Below are positions 53,001-61,343 of a DNA stretch of 64,000 nucleotides, in pieces. A program made the translations under genes and the position numbers. Origin of the DNA: an uncultured delta proteobacterium (GTDB taxonomy: Bacteria > Desulfobacterota > Syntrophia > Syntrophales > UBA8958); NCBI GenBank assembly GCA_903885795.1, contig CAISJV010000029.1, forward strand, positions 1 through 64,000, written 5' to 3'. The notes below the pieces were generated by a model, which ran no database searches, was not told the DNA's origin, and worked only from the letters and a program-made list of their open reading frames with translations. Each line of letters starts with the position of its first letter. Within the stretch, counting starts at the first letter, position 1.

Positions 53001-54078
53001 GGAGTGAGTCAAAAAGGGTCGTTTTCGGCTGAATCTCCTGCTTCCATGTATCGGAATCTTTTTCCACTTCCACAATGGCGCCGATGATCTCTTCAATCCC
53101 TTCGTTCAAGAGATCCACGGGGGTAATCCGGGCGCTCATAACGGCGGCATCATCTTTGCTGTATCGGTCTGCATAAGCCTTGAAGTCTTTGTGGATACAA
53201 CCTACAAAAATGACATTGGGTTCGTTCTTGCACAGTGTTTCCATGAATCCCTGGAGAACGTCCTTTGCATAAGCTGCCTTTTCCAAAGTAAAGCCAAACT
53301 CATCAAAAAGGACAGCAAGACCTTTGAATCGCTCTTTGAATTGTGGCTGCCGGATTAGATTCTTGATGATGGGGATGATGTTACCCGACTGGGTCTGAAA
53401 AGGCACTCCCCCCATGATTTCCTGGAAGGACCTGTGAAAGAGATTCAGTGCTTCCGTATTGAATTCCTTCAACCGCGACTGCAATTGTTTGCCCGATACT
53501 CCAGGGGCCACCCTTGCCAGGGCTTTTTCAAAATCCTCATAGAAATTACGGAACTCTTCTGCACCCTTCTTTTCCCATTCCTTGATGATCCGCCCGGCCT
53601 CGTCAAATTCGGTCTGCACGGCCACATCAAGCCCCACGGTATGGCAGGCATCAAAGATGGCCTTAAGAACTACCTCTTCAAAGCGACGTCCCGAATAATA
53701 ATCGCAGATCGCCACCAGATATTGACCGTCTTTCCGGATATTCTTCAGCGTTTTTGCGGTTTCGGAGTCAAGTTTGTCATAGTTTGCATAAAATCCTTTG
53801 ATTCCCGGGTCGCCGCTGGATCGGCTGAGAAAATTGGCGAACATGAGACAAAGGTGGGATTTGCCCGTACCGTAAGAACCGCTCAGAAGATAAAACTTTC
53901 GATCCGTCGGCTGATAGATTCCTCGGCATAGCCTTTCAAACGCTATCCGGTGCGACTTCGTAGGCCGGTACATGGCCATACGATCGTCATTTTCCTGCAC
54001 CTCTTCGTAGGCGCTCTTCAGATTCACAAAGTTGGCATACCCGGTCTTGAGTTTTACGACATCCGAAATCTTCCCCAT
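50029..54078 (-). CDS. brxC: BREX BrxC/PglY-family large ATPase
   Basis: This ~1349-residue P-loop ATPase has Walker A LLSGSYGTGKSHL near residue 70 and Walker B LAVLFDEFGFTLE near 265. Long helical regions follow, and a C-terminal region (about 1185-1290) contains a beta-sandwich-like sequence (YEIEAGESLVIAIPKGAKEIIY). In BREX systems this is the largest ATPase and an essential core subunit with PglZ and PglX. I place the start at ATG 54078 (MGKISDVVKL), where GAGGGA lies 4-5 bases upstream. An ATG 12 bases earlier has no ribosome binding site. A toxin-antitoxin pair and other accessory genes separate it from pglX. Confidence 0.87.
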   Translation of the reverse strand: MGKISDVVKLKTGYANFVNLKSAYEEVQENDDRMAMYRPTKSHRIAFERLCRGIYQPTDRKFYLLSGSYGTGKSHLCLMFANFLSRSSGDPGIKGFYANYDKLDSETAKTLKNIRKDGQYLVAICDYYSGRRFEEVVLKAIFDACHTVGLDVAVQTEFDEAGRIIKEWEKKGAEEFRNFYEDFEKALARVAPGVSGKQLQSRLKEFNTEALNLFHRSFQEIMGGVPFQTQSGNIIPIIKNLIRQPQFKERFKGLAVLFDEFGFTLEKAAYAKDVLQGFMETLCKNEPNVIFVGCIHKDFKAYADRYSKDDAAVMSARITPVDLLNEGIEEIIGAIVEVEKDSDTWKQEIQPKTTLFDSLLPVCTSLKLFPWLDDMKRIREKVLEDIYGMHPIALACLLKLSSEIGSDARSAFTFFSGDVGGAAGSYADFIKNADVTVGGGKLNLYTVDRLFEFFQKELSLKNVELREKQRQLVNGYYASIEALRKIPDSGDMFGEVMEERLSVLRAMLIYELSQVVPTTLENLQFGLYCLAGPERKKVEGHLKALVKSGAIFFRQQSKTYELAAGSGEDPYDLIDRFLTDESLHPKDPLDALLAEAGDPNELEFLKASQYNLAFNEDKRFARRFVRAKDLGEKLWKDMQQEWEQSLFKEKQGSEGTIIYALCENETDIQLAKNAVKGIPYENMAVAVPHESQPFRDVLLKVKACRYYLPPNDAMKISAQTESRLRDIFENADDGYRIQLQRILRKITSGEEACWYGKDDKVIVDKPSQAHRPADQLCENLYKKRCRITHPDLNACHDDKWRTGKNTALKQAVKVLLEAERVIIDNGNPDNHGEKRYLEKVLLKGAGALRKTGTEGMLTYFACEDNPDKISDHYPILKSLCQEFGNLSPGKALSLGQFLIDARSAPYGTGATAQILALSHVVRAFGERLRFYADTTKTAEIRIDSYDDVVRIVADPATKVVVEVFQITDAQRLLVEAIAKAAHAPPLKHGEIRSVEEASVLLKAWWQGLPAAATIMDLYDKEDQPRLKKLKELLDQVDQIDRFDLILSRLPALYNSDPVGKDMLQKEAQEIGVAFAADVKRLEAGLSNLQKSVAQAVCAIFGAKGDQVECEAAIDEWYKGLNPNQRNPSKYDESDAFEFLSQLAESDDKKTLLFKKLPKAYKFNPVPDWTSVQTEDYAAKIKQAKAVIDEAKPEVPVPEIKAKTYEIEAGESLVIAIPKGAKEIIYTTSSEDPKKSEGAIRISERMDLAELVKDKANVIVKMRALDEHGNASDIVTVEVVNKAKKYEVAVDQDLFGSKKASFKFPDNLQGFTTVLKSIVKQGVTRGLVTKEVGEKLGEAIHELLVGKSDS

Positions 54079-54252
54079 TTTATCCCTCATAATGTGGCGT
54101 CATTAGTGATCATCCCATCTCTGGCGGCGCAACTTTCACAAGACAATGCAATTTAATATCGAGCACTTACAAAATTACATTACTCCGTACTTGCGCCAAT
54201 ATTGCGCCGAACATACGCTAATCGGCAACGGATATCTGAATAGCATGTCTGT

Positions 54253-54639
54253 TCACATAACCTTTTTTTCAATTTCATCCAGAAATGATAATAACTCCGG
54301 CGTTTCCAATAGAGCCTCCACGACTTTTTCCCCTTTATGAACATGATGTGGCGCGTTGGGCATATCCGGGTAATGAGGAGCGTTATCCATGCGAATACGA
54401 AGACATCCATCTTTGTCCTGCCAGTGGAAGCTATACTTTTCCAAAACCAATTGCCGGTTCGATTCGACCATGTAGATGAATAATTCAAAAGAATCACCAT
54501 TCAAGAGAACGGACTTGACCCGCATCTTGCCATCAACCACGGATATGTCCCGCCGGACGAGCTGGTAAGATGCAACCGCCGGACTTTCTATCAAACGAAC
54601 CTCTATCGCATCAAAATACTGTCTTATTTTTTCATTCAC
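54253..54639 (-). CDS. TumE-like (DUF6516) toxin
   Basis: This 128-residue protein has the DUF6516/TumE pattern: IESPAVASYQLVRRDIS, a strand-rich centre, KYSFHWQDKDGCLRIRMDNAPHYP, then NAPHHVHKG. Members are toxins of type II pairs with the antitoxin gene placed upstream, as here. The cellular target is not something I can read from the sequence. The start is GTG 54639 with AGGG 7 bases upstream; it lies 4 bases after the antitoxin stop. Confidence 0.75.
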   Translation of the reverse strand: MNEKIRQYFDAIEVRLIESPAVASYQLVRRDISVVDGKMRVKSVLLNGDSFELFIYMVESNRQLVLEKYSFHWQDKDGCLRIRMDNAPHYPDMPNAPHHVHKGEKVVEALLETPELLSFLDEIEKKVM

Positions 54640-54643
54640 GGGA

Positions 54644-54955
54644 TCAACCCTTATTGATCATGGAAAGATGGCGTTGAATTTTCTCACGCATATCAATAGT
54701 CGCCGCCCATTCAATGAAATCCATGTCATCGCCGATAGATCCCTTATCATAGCGGCTCCGGAACTCCTCCGAATTCATCTTGTATTTCGCTTCGAAAGCG
54801 GCGATCTGGTCGTTTATTCGCAGATGCATATCTCCCATACGCGTGGCTTCCCGCTTCAATAATTTATCAATGGCCATTTCCATGACCGAATCGATCATCG
54901 ATGGATCAACGGAAACATATCTCTCCAAAATCTTAATTTTTTCCAAGACTGTCAT
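54644..54955 (-). CDS. TumA-like antitoxin
   Basis: This ~103-residue, mostly helical acidic protein lies directly upstream of the TumE-like toxin on the same strand, the normal antitoxin-first order. ATG 54955 (MTVLEKIKIL) follows AAAGGAGA at 7 bases; an earlier ATG at 54985 lies upstream of that ribosome binding site. It would neutralise the toxin and perhaps repress the pair. A long perfect inverted repeat lies 90 bases upstream (55045-55085). Confidence 0.65.
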   Translation of the reverse strand: MTVLEKIKILERYVSVDPSMIDSVMEMAIDKLLKREATRMGDMHLRINDQIAAFEAKYKMNSEEFRSRYDKGSIGDDMDFIEWAATIDMREKIQRHLSMINKG

Positions 54956-55044
54956 TTTCAATTCTCCTTTCTGTTGATACTTCATCCATCACGGTAAAAG
55001 GATTTTTTCTTTGATGGCTGCCATATCCTTTATCTGCTATATTA

Positions 55045-55085
55045 CTTTTGCAGAAAGTAACGAAAATCGATACTTTCTGCAAAAG
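55045..55085. repeat. Perfect 15-bp inverted repeat with an 11-base loop
   Basis: CTTTTGCAGAAAGTA and its exact complement TACTTTCTGCAAAAG flank an 11-base spacer. It lies between the TIGR02391 gene and the TumA-like antitoxin. Without a T tract it is more likely an operator or a recombination site than a terminator. Confidence 0.6.
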
Positions 55086-55126
55086 ATAACTATTACGAAC
55101 GCTTGTTTTCTTGATCCTCGATCATC

Positions 55127-55864
55127 CTATTCTTTCTGGATCTTACCCGCTCTTGAATCTACTATACGCAGCAAATGGCTGGCAAGAATGATCATTTCAA
55201 CCGCTTCCGTCGGGTCTGTAATTGAAACATTTCTGTGGCTTTGCGGATTTTTGTATGAGCCTATGGCCCCTGCAAATAAGTGCTGCAGAGCCTGCCTCTC
55301 ACCCTCAGGTAGATTCTTGTCAGTTAACGGTCCGTTATCGACATCAAAAGCCCTCCGCATCAATTTTTCACCAATATCGGCAGGTGTAAACTTGCCCGCT
55401 TCACGGACCGCAACCTCCACCTCTTTGAAGGACTGAAAAACAGCCGTATCATACTCCCCGCGTATAAAGGCGGACCACACCTTCTGCGCAATAATCGGAT
55501 GCAACAGATGTCTTGGCAGAAGATCGCTGTGCCGATAGGAATCCAAACCTGACCAGTCCTTTATTTGACGTCCCCGCCTGGTAACAAATACCCATTCTCC
55601 TCTTTCACCGGGCTTCGGAGCAATCAGTCCTTCCCTTTCAAGCCATACCCAGGCTTCCATGAGCGCCCTGCTGATGGCATCTTGAGAGCCTCGTGGATAC
55701 TCTTGAACAGTGTTTGGCAAACCGAAATTGTGTCGGTTAAGCCCCCCCTCTTCCCTTTCGTTGATGGAATTCAAGTACTCAAGAACAACCCCTGCCAGCT
55801 CTTCAGGCTCAAGAGCCAACAATGTTTCATGATCTGGAATTATATCATAGATTTTTTTACTCAT
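55127..55864 (-). CDS. TIGR02391-family (Ymh/HEPN-like) protein
   Basis: This 245-residue protein ends with the TIGR02391 signature: a helical domain with VFQSFKEVEVAVREAG, LMRRAFDVDNGPLTD, LFAGAIGSYKNPQSHRNV and AVEMIILASHLLRIVD. The YKNPxSHR segment is a conserved His-containing site reminiscent of HEPN RNases. The N-terminal half (LMEAWVWLEREGLIAP, EWVFVTRRGRQI) looks like a winged helix. Genes of this family turn up in defence islands and near restriction systems. A part in this BREX-like operon is inferred from position only. The upstream gene ends 8 bases before its start. Confidence 0.8.
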   Translation of the reverse strand: MSKKIYDIIPDHETLLALEPEELAGVVLEYLNSINEREEGGLNRHNFGLPNTVQEYPRGSQDAISRALMEAWVWLEREGLIAPKPGERGEWVFVTRRGRQIKDWSGLDSYRHSDLLPRHLLHPIIAQKVWSAFIRGEYDTAVFQSFKEVEVAVREAGKFTPADIGEKLMRRAFDVDNGPLTDKNLPEGERQALQHLFAGAIGSYKNPQSHRNVSITDPTEAVEMIILASHLLRIVDSRAGKIQKE

Positions 55865-55872
55865 GATCCCTA

Positions 55873-56247
55873 TTAACCACTCATTGTAGCTTTCAAGTAA
55901 GTAGAGGCCAAATCGGCGGCTACCGACTTGACGAGGTCGAATGTCATGGAGATCCCTTTAGAAATAAAGGAACTCTTGGTTTTTTGCCAAATTGTGTCAT
56001 TTCGTATGCCATCAAGGAACTCATGGCCATTCCAAGTTAAGCGTAAAGCCCTAAAATCGTGAGGTCTTCTGCCGAGAGTCTTCGCCATTTTGCCGCTGAC
56101 AAGCCCCGCCTCCATAAGTAGATCCATATGGTATGATATTTCTTGACCTCTTTCTGATGGAAAACTGGACAAGCGTAGATAATTACCCGCATCCATTTCT
56201 TCAACTATGATCAGTATTTCCCTTATTACGTCCCAGTCACGTTTCAT
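55873..56247 (-). CDS. DUF2513-family protein
   Basis: This ~124-residue DUF2513 protein begins MKRDWDVIREILIIVEEMD and has a winged-helix-like YHMDLLMEAGLVSG, the signature LRLTWNGHEFLDGIRNDTIWQKTK and a helical tail. DUF2513 genes are frequent in prophages and mobile islands. The family start is at ATG 56247; ATG 56259, four codons earlier, is also possible. Longer readings overlap the upstream gene. Function unknown. Confidence 0.78.
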   Translation of the reverse strand: MKRDWDVIREILIIVEEMDAGNYLRLSSFPSERGQEISYHMDLLMEAGLVSGKMAKTLGRRPHDFRALRLTWNGHEFLDGIRNDTIWQKTKSSFISKGISMTFDLVKSVAADLASTYLKATMSG

Positions 56248-56272
56248 GGCATCTCGCATATTAAATAGAAAT

Positions 56273-56755
56273 TTATTCCCATGACTTAAGTATCTTTTTG
56301 ATTTCTTTATCAATCTCATTGACAGTCAGGAAAAGCTCTTTCTCTATGAAATTAGTACAATCTACCTCACCTATAAGATCAGGACTAGTAAGACATATAT
56401 ATCTCTCTTCAAGTATCTCAATTCTTTCAATAATATATTTGTTGTAATATGGCATATTTCTTAGAATATGATCGCGGTATATCGTTTTCATAATTCGTTT
56501 AAAATCGTCTTTTTTATATTCCGCTGCCGGGAATGTCGAGTTTTGAATGTCCTTAACAAAAACTATCAGATCCTTGAAAGCCTCTATGCGGTCTTTATCA
56601 TGTATACGAACCCTCTCAAGCTTTATAGGCAGATTTCGCAGAATAATGTCTTTTAATATCGCACCTGCTGCACCGATAATCACACCTGCCAAGGCGAATA
56701 ATCCGTTTATAATAGCAGGATCGAGACCTTTACTTATTTGTCCGGTATCTGGCAT
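56273..56755 (-). CDS. Unassigned protein with one membrane helix
   Basis: This 160-residue protein has a membrane segment at about 16-38 (IINGLFALAGVIIGAAGAILKDII) and a charged helical cytoplasmic part. It is AT-richer than the BREX core genes. ATG 56755 has GAGG about 8 bases upstream; ATG 56761 is too close to that site. It sits between pglX and the DUF2513 gene. The shape, a short membrane anchor with a helical domain, is common for accessory effectors in defence loci, but I recognise no family. Confidence 0.5.
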   Translation of the reverse strand: MPDTGQISKGLDPAIINGLFALAGVIIGAAGAILKDIILRNLPIKLERVRIHDKDRIEAFKDLIVFVKDIQNSTFPAAEYKKDDFKRIMKTIYRDHILRNMPYYNKYIIERIEILEERYICLTSPDLIGEVDCTNFIEKELFLTVNEIDKEIKKILKSWE

Positions 56756-56812
56756 GCACATTCCTCATTAATTATAAATGCTTCTGGCACTTCGCACCAA
56801 TTCCTTCAGTGC

Positions 56813-59800
56813 TCATATCAGGGATGCGATACGGTCGTATTCCTCCAGACATTTGCGTTTGGATATGAATTCGCCGAACGCTTGTTCTTCCTTGCGTTTC
56901 ATGACGGGAAAGGTGTCGATGATGTAAGCGAATTCGTCACGGGTCAGGCCGAAAAGATGAGCAACATAGGCATCTATCTCCGCACGCAACTGCGCTCGGT
57001 CGCCCGTGTCTCGGCGGTCACCCGTACGGTCATAGGCTCCGCTGGCGGCCTTCCATTCCTGGGTAAGATTCATGGCTTCGTCCCGCAAGCGACGTCGGAC
57101 TTGCTGCTCGTGGGTCGGACCATAGGTGTCGATGGGGGCAGCCTCGGGATACCATATATTCCCTTCTTGGTATTGCTGACAGAACACCCTTTCCCAAAAC
57201 AGCGCGAAATCACTCGTTGTACATATCAACCTAAGAGCCCGTCCTACTATTGCACTAAAATAAAAAGATGCATCTGTTAATCTAGGCATTGGCAATTGGT
57301 TAAGGATAAATACATTTAGATTTGTTGATATTTTCATTCTCATCAACCAGTCATAACAGAATGAATTGAACAAACTTACAACGAAAATCATTTGCGCGTA
57401 AGAGTAATGGGATATTTTCCATCGATTATCAATAGCATCCTTCAAGAGAACATCTTTATTGTATTCCCATGGGATTGAAGTAAATAATGAGTTACCGCAG
57501 CATACACTCGATGGCAAAACGGTAGATATCAACGCGCGCTCATTCGTACTTGCGGCTATTGCTCGAACACCAAATCGGAACTCAGTGAAGGGTAATGGGA
57601 TTGGTTGTATTAATTTTGCAACTGACTTTCCCAGTACAGAATTCTTGCCAATGTGAGCCATTTCCTTTGATCTAAGGTACTGCTCAGCATCTCGTTTCTC
57701 CACCTCCCGGCTATTCGATGAAAATAGATGATCAAACTGATTGATCATTTTCCCTTCATATAGGACGTACCCATCAACATTTTGCACAAACATAGAACTT
57801 TGATGCGTCATATTGAATTCAACGGATAGAAGAGGAAATCTCCATGGGAGAGAAGCGTCTGTATTTCCCAAGAGAGGAAAGTCTGCGTAAATTTTACCAG
57901 CGATTTCAATATCGCGTTGGGCATTGAATTCTGTTAAGCTCAGAGAATCGGGAGAGAATCTAACAATATCTTCTGGCTTCAGTATAATAGCTCGTTTCTC
58001 AATTGCAGGTAGTGTCTCAGGATCGTGTTGCATGAATGCACATCGAATATTTGGATTAGATTGGTCTTTTACAATGCACAGTGTTATGAACTTGAACTGA
58101 TTATGGACTGATTTGAATACTACTGGAAATCGGTTCTCAAAACAGTAGATTGATTCAATAGTACGTGTGTCAAAAAAGAACTCCCTAAGTCCTTTGGTAG
58201 CAGAATCTGAATAGAATCCAGCAGGCAGGATAATTCCAATTCGTCCGTGAGGTCCCAAACAATGGAAGTCCCTTTCTACGAATAGTTTATATAAATTGCT
58301 TCCAGGGGGCTTTATATCCTGGTGTGCATAATCTGGATGATTCTGGAAGAAACAAGCAGCTTCATAGAACAGCGATTGATATTCATGCCAGGCCTGTTTT
58401 ATATTTAAATCCTTGCATAATTCCTCTGCCCGCTTCCCGGCTTCTGTTTTTGTTAGTGTTCTAAATGAAGGATCATAAGAAGAGAAGAATTCTTGTGTTT
58501 TGGGATTCCATGTATCCCACGGCGGATTGCCGACTGCCGCGTCGAAACCGCCAATCTGCTCGTTGAAGACGTCGGGAAACTCCAAGGCCCAGTGGAAAAA
58601 GTGATGCCGTTTGGTGAGTGCCTTCACCTTCTCGTGCAGTTCCAATTCATTCACGGACACAGGCCGTTCGCCGTGAGACAAGCGGAGGAAAATATCCCGG
58701 TAATCATCCGGTTTGATTACGTCGTCCATAAGGTAGGCCGTAGATAAATCGGCCAAGGGGAGCAAGGGATTGATTTTCCCTGCCATCACCTCTTCGTGCA
58801 TCTCTTTCTGTCTGTCCGTATCGTCCTCGGCAACCTGGGAGATGGATTGCATGGTTTGGGCGGCCTGCCGATAGGCTTCCGTCAAATCCTTCAGTAGGGG
58901 CAGTTCTAATTGTCTCTTCGCGTTCTTGCGTTTCTTCTTGGCTTCCTGATTACGTTCCGGGATCTTCTCAAGTTGGGAAAGGGAACGGATGCCGATGAGG
59001 CTATTGCCACAGCGCAGATGATGATCGAGGAAGGTCAGTTTGTGATCGCGCGCAAAACCGTTTAGCCAGAGAGAAAGCTTGGCCAGGTGGACGGCTAAGG
59101 GATTCAAGTCCACGCCGTAGAGGCAGTGACGGGTGACTAGGCGACGCCAGACGTTCGGCTCACAGTTCACCGGGGAAGCCATGCCCTCGACGATGGGGAT
59201 CTCTGCGAACAGGCTAACGATGAAGTCTGTGAGCTGGTTGGCGGCGTTTACGAGAAAATGGCCACTCCCCATCGCAGGGTCGCAGAGTTTGAAGCAAAGG
59301 ATGACTTCCCGGACGAAACGCTCAACCAGGGCTATTGCCGATTGGGTAGCTCCCCGCCGGATCGTGGCGTCATGACCGGTTTTCGCCTGATGGCTGAAAA
59401 GATTGAAGCGCTCCCGGCAGTTATTTTCGAAGCGGTCACGCAGCGGACTGATAATAGCCTTGGCGTTGAGAAAATGGACCAAGCTCTCCGGGGTGTAATA
59501 AGAGCCGGTCTGCTTACGCTCCAGGGCTGATTCACCGAAATAGACATCACCCTTACGGATGATTCCGTCTCCTTTCTGACGCGTCGTCCCCGAGGCAAGA
59601 AGGATCTCTACACCCTTTTTCGACCGGCGGCGCAGGCGATCCGCATCGGCTAGAGTCACGCTGAATTCCAGGATCGTCTCGTACATTTCACCCAAGTGGC
59701 GCACTTCCAGATCCCGGTAGGGTATCCGATATTCCTTTTCCGTGTTGCTGTCGTGGGGTTCCACCCAGGCCATGAGGTAGAGGGCACGGGCAAGGAAGTC

Positions 59801-60868
59801 GTTCCGGAGCTGCTCCTTACCGAGAAACTTCTCAGCCTCGTCGTCGAACAGCCCGCCGTTATATCCCATGATCCCGTATTCCGGATCGCCTTCGTTGACG
59901 GCCCCGATGAGCCCCTTCAGATGCTTCCAGAGGTCGTAGCCTTCATCATCCGTCCGTTTTCTCCATTGAAGACGATGAGCCTCAAGGCAGAGGGCGCCGA
60001 TGGAATGTTTAGCATAGATTTCCCGCTTTTCGATCTGAGAGGGCAGGAGGCTCCGGGCTTCGGCATAGAAGAGGAACAGGCAGCGGTAAAGGAGTTTGAC
60101 GGCGCTTTCAAAGATCTCCCGCCGTTCGTCATCGGTGTATTCGTCGCCCTTCCGGGGCGTTTCGGAGATGAAGCCGTTGCAGAGATATTGGAGGACTTCG
60201 TCAATCTGCTCCAGAAGCGGTGATTTGACCTTGTCTTCGAGGATCTTTTCCGAGGCCTTTATGTCCTGATCCAGTCGGCAATTATAAACCCCGTGAGCAC
60301 GGGCGTCCTTCTCCCATCTATCCGTTTCTTCACCATCTATCTCCGCTGTGAAGGAATCGACATGGAAAAAACGCTCAAATAAGGCGTATTCCTTCTCATC
60401 GTTCTGTGCGAGGGCCTCCGCGAGATTAAGCTCTACATATTCCTCAAAAGGCTTGCCGGTGCGGGTTGTATAGAGACGCCATTTTCCGCCGTCCGTTAGA
60501 ATGCCCCAGTTCAGTTTGCGGTCTCTCAGTTGGGCGATCAGTTTACCAGGCCAGAAACGGCCGATAGACACATCATCCAGGTCCGCTCCCGGTTCGATAA
60601 GATAGAGGACTGAGACAGTATTGGAAAAACTGTAATCTTCATAAAGAAGGTAAACACCAGGAGCGTCGGGTTGGCCGGGCGGCACGAAAGAAAGATAACT
60701 GAGCGCTTGTTTGATATGGGTGCTCCAGATGGAATCAGCGCTTGAGCGGTCACTATGCTGCTGGGCATGGTAAAGGGTAGCCATACGACCCTGGCCGGCG
60801 TCGTCCAGTTCCAACTCGGAACGAATCTTATCAATAAAAAGAGTGCTAAAGAGCCCGTTATTTCTCAT
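56813..60868 (-). CDS. pglX: PglX-like N6-adenine DNA methyltransferase
   Basis: This 1351-residue protein has an adenine methyltransferase core: motif I DPAMGSGHFLVNAAN near residue 530, YGVDLNPLAVHLAKLSLWL, and motif IV AVGNPPWDTW near residue 780 (NPPW). The first ~250 residues include GILTDGGKWRLYTT, typical of type IIG and PglX N-termini. The last ~350 residues, with PWEYN, FNSFCYDWLMRMK and LNQLPMPRL, resemble a target-recognition domain. In BREX the methyltransferase marks host DNA. I see no clear PD-ExK nuclease site, which favours PglX over a type IIG restriction enzyme, but that alternative is not excluded. The start is 7 bases behind the BrxF-like gene. Confidence 0.85.
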   Translation of the reverse strand: MRNNGLFSTLFIDKIRSELELDDAGQGRMATLYHAQQHSDRSSADSIWSTHIKQALSYLSFVPPGQPDAPGVYLLYEDYSFSNTVSVLYLIEPGADLDDVSIGRFWPGKLIAQLRDRKLNWGILTDGGKWRLYTTRTGKPFEEYVELNLAEALAQNDEKEYALFERFFHVDSFTAEIDGEETDRWEKDARAHGVYNCRLDQDIKASEKILEDKVKSPLLEQIDEVLQYLCNGFISETPRKGDEYTDDERREIFESAVKLLYRCLFLFYAEARSLLPSQIEKREIYAKHSIGALCLEAHRLQWRKRTDDEGYDLWKHLKGLIGAVNEGDPEYGIMGYNGGLFDDEAEKFLGKEQLRNDFLARALYLMAWVEPHDSNTEKEYRIPYRDLEVRHLGEMYETILEFSVTLADADRLRRRSKKGVEILLASGTTRQKGDGIIRKGDVYFGESALERKQTGSYYTPESLVHFLNAKAIISPLRDRFENNCRERFNLFSHQAKTGHDATIRRGATQSAIALVERFVREVILCFKLCDPAMGSGHFLVNAANQLTDFIVSLFAEIPIVEGMASPVNCEPNVWRRLVTRHCLYGVDLNPLAVHLAKLSLWLNGFARDHKLTFLDHHLRCGNSLIGIRSLSQLEKIPERNQEAKKKRKNAKRQLELPLLKDLTEAYRQAAQTMQSISQVAEDDTDRQKEMHEEVMAGKINPLLPLADLSTAYLMDDVIKPDDYRDIFLRLSHGERPVSVNELELHEKVKALTKRHHFFHWALEFPDVFNEQIGGFDAAVGNPPWDTWNPKTQEFFSSYDPSFRTLTKTEAGKRAEELCKDLNIKQAWHEYQSLFYEAACFFQNHPDYAHQDIKPPGSNLYKLFVERDFHCLGPHGRIGIILPAGFYSDSATKGLREFFFDTRTIESIYCFENRFPVVFKSVHNQFKFITLCIVKDQSNPNIRCAFMQHDPETLPAIEKRAIILKPEDIVRFSPDSLSLTEFNAQRDIEIAGKIYADFPLLGNTDASLPWRFPLLSVEFNMTHQSSMFVQNVDGYVLYEGKMINQFDHLFSSNSREVEKRDAEQYLRSKEMAHIGKNSVLGKSVAKLIQPIPLPFTEFRFGVRAIAASTNERALISTVLPSSVCCGNSLFTSIPWEYNKDVLLKDAIDNRWKISHYSYAQMIFVVSLFNSFCYDWLMRMKISTNLNVFILNQLPMPRLTDASFYFSAIVGRALRLICTTSDFALFWERVFCQQYQEGNIWYPEAAPIDTYGPTHEQQVRRRLRDEAMNLTQEWKAASGAYDRTGDRRDTGDRAQLRAEIDAYVAHLFGLTRDEFAYIIDTFPVMKRKEEQAFGEFISKRKCLEEYDRIASLI

Positions 60869-60875
60869 GCCAACC

Positions 60876-61343
60876 TCATGTCAGAGCGAGGGTATCTCGC
60901 TGATCAACAATAAATGTTTGATCCTTGATTCTGGTAAATATCCATTTAGCCAAAGGCGGATGATGTTGCATAACCATTAGCAAGGCCGGGGATTTGTCGC
61001 GCATTTCGATCTGGCGGGCAAACTGGTCCACGACATTGGCCTGACTTGCCCACATTGCCATGAGAAACTCCAGGCCGGAAACGACGATAATCGGTGACTT
61101 AGCGCTCTCCGATAAAAAGCGAAAGAGATCATTTATCGAGAATGTCCCAACATTTTCAGCAAGCGCTTCATCATTTGCGAAGACATCCAAGAGGTGACTA
61201 TGAGCGGCACTGGCTTGCCTCGCTAATTCAGCGGCCCAGGCCTTTTGTTCAAGATAGTCATGGGTGAAGACGATACAGGCCCTGCCGCGCGGGCGCTGGG
61301 AAAGGGATTTTGTCAGTTCTACGGTGTTTACGACTTTATCCAA
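60876..61343 (-). CDS. BrxF-like small protein without a P-loop
   Basis: This 155-residue protein lies directly before pglX. Its centre has a Walker-B-like strand (SPIIVVSGLEFLMAMWA) and later ALLMVMQHHPPLAKWIF, suggesting a RecA/AAA-like fold. The place of the Walker A loop is taken by ACIVFTHDYLEQKAW, with no GK[ST]. Size and position match BrxF of type 3 BREX, a small P-loop protein, but the missing P-loop makes the assignment tentative. The start is TTG 61343 with a perfect AAAGGAGGT ribosome binding site 8 bases upstream. It follows the previous stop codon without a gap. Confidence 0.45.
   Translation of the reverse strand: MDKVVNTVELTKSLSQRPRGRACIVFTHDYLEQKAWAAELARQASAAHSHLLDVFANDEALAENVGTFSINDLFRFLSESAKSPIIVVSGLEFLMAMWASQANVVDQFARQIEMRDKSPALLMVMQHHPPLAKWIFTRIKDQTFIVDQRDTLALT

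Noticed and set aside
56813..60868. Type IIG restriction enzyme instead of PglX
   Set aside because: No clear PD-ExK nuclease motif is visible and the gene sits with BREX-type genes; a structure-based search could still reverse this.
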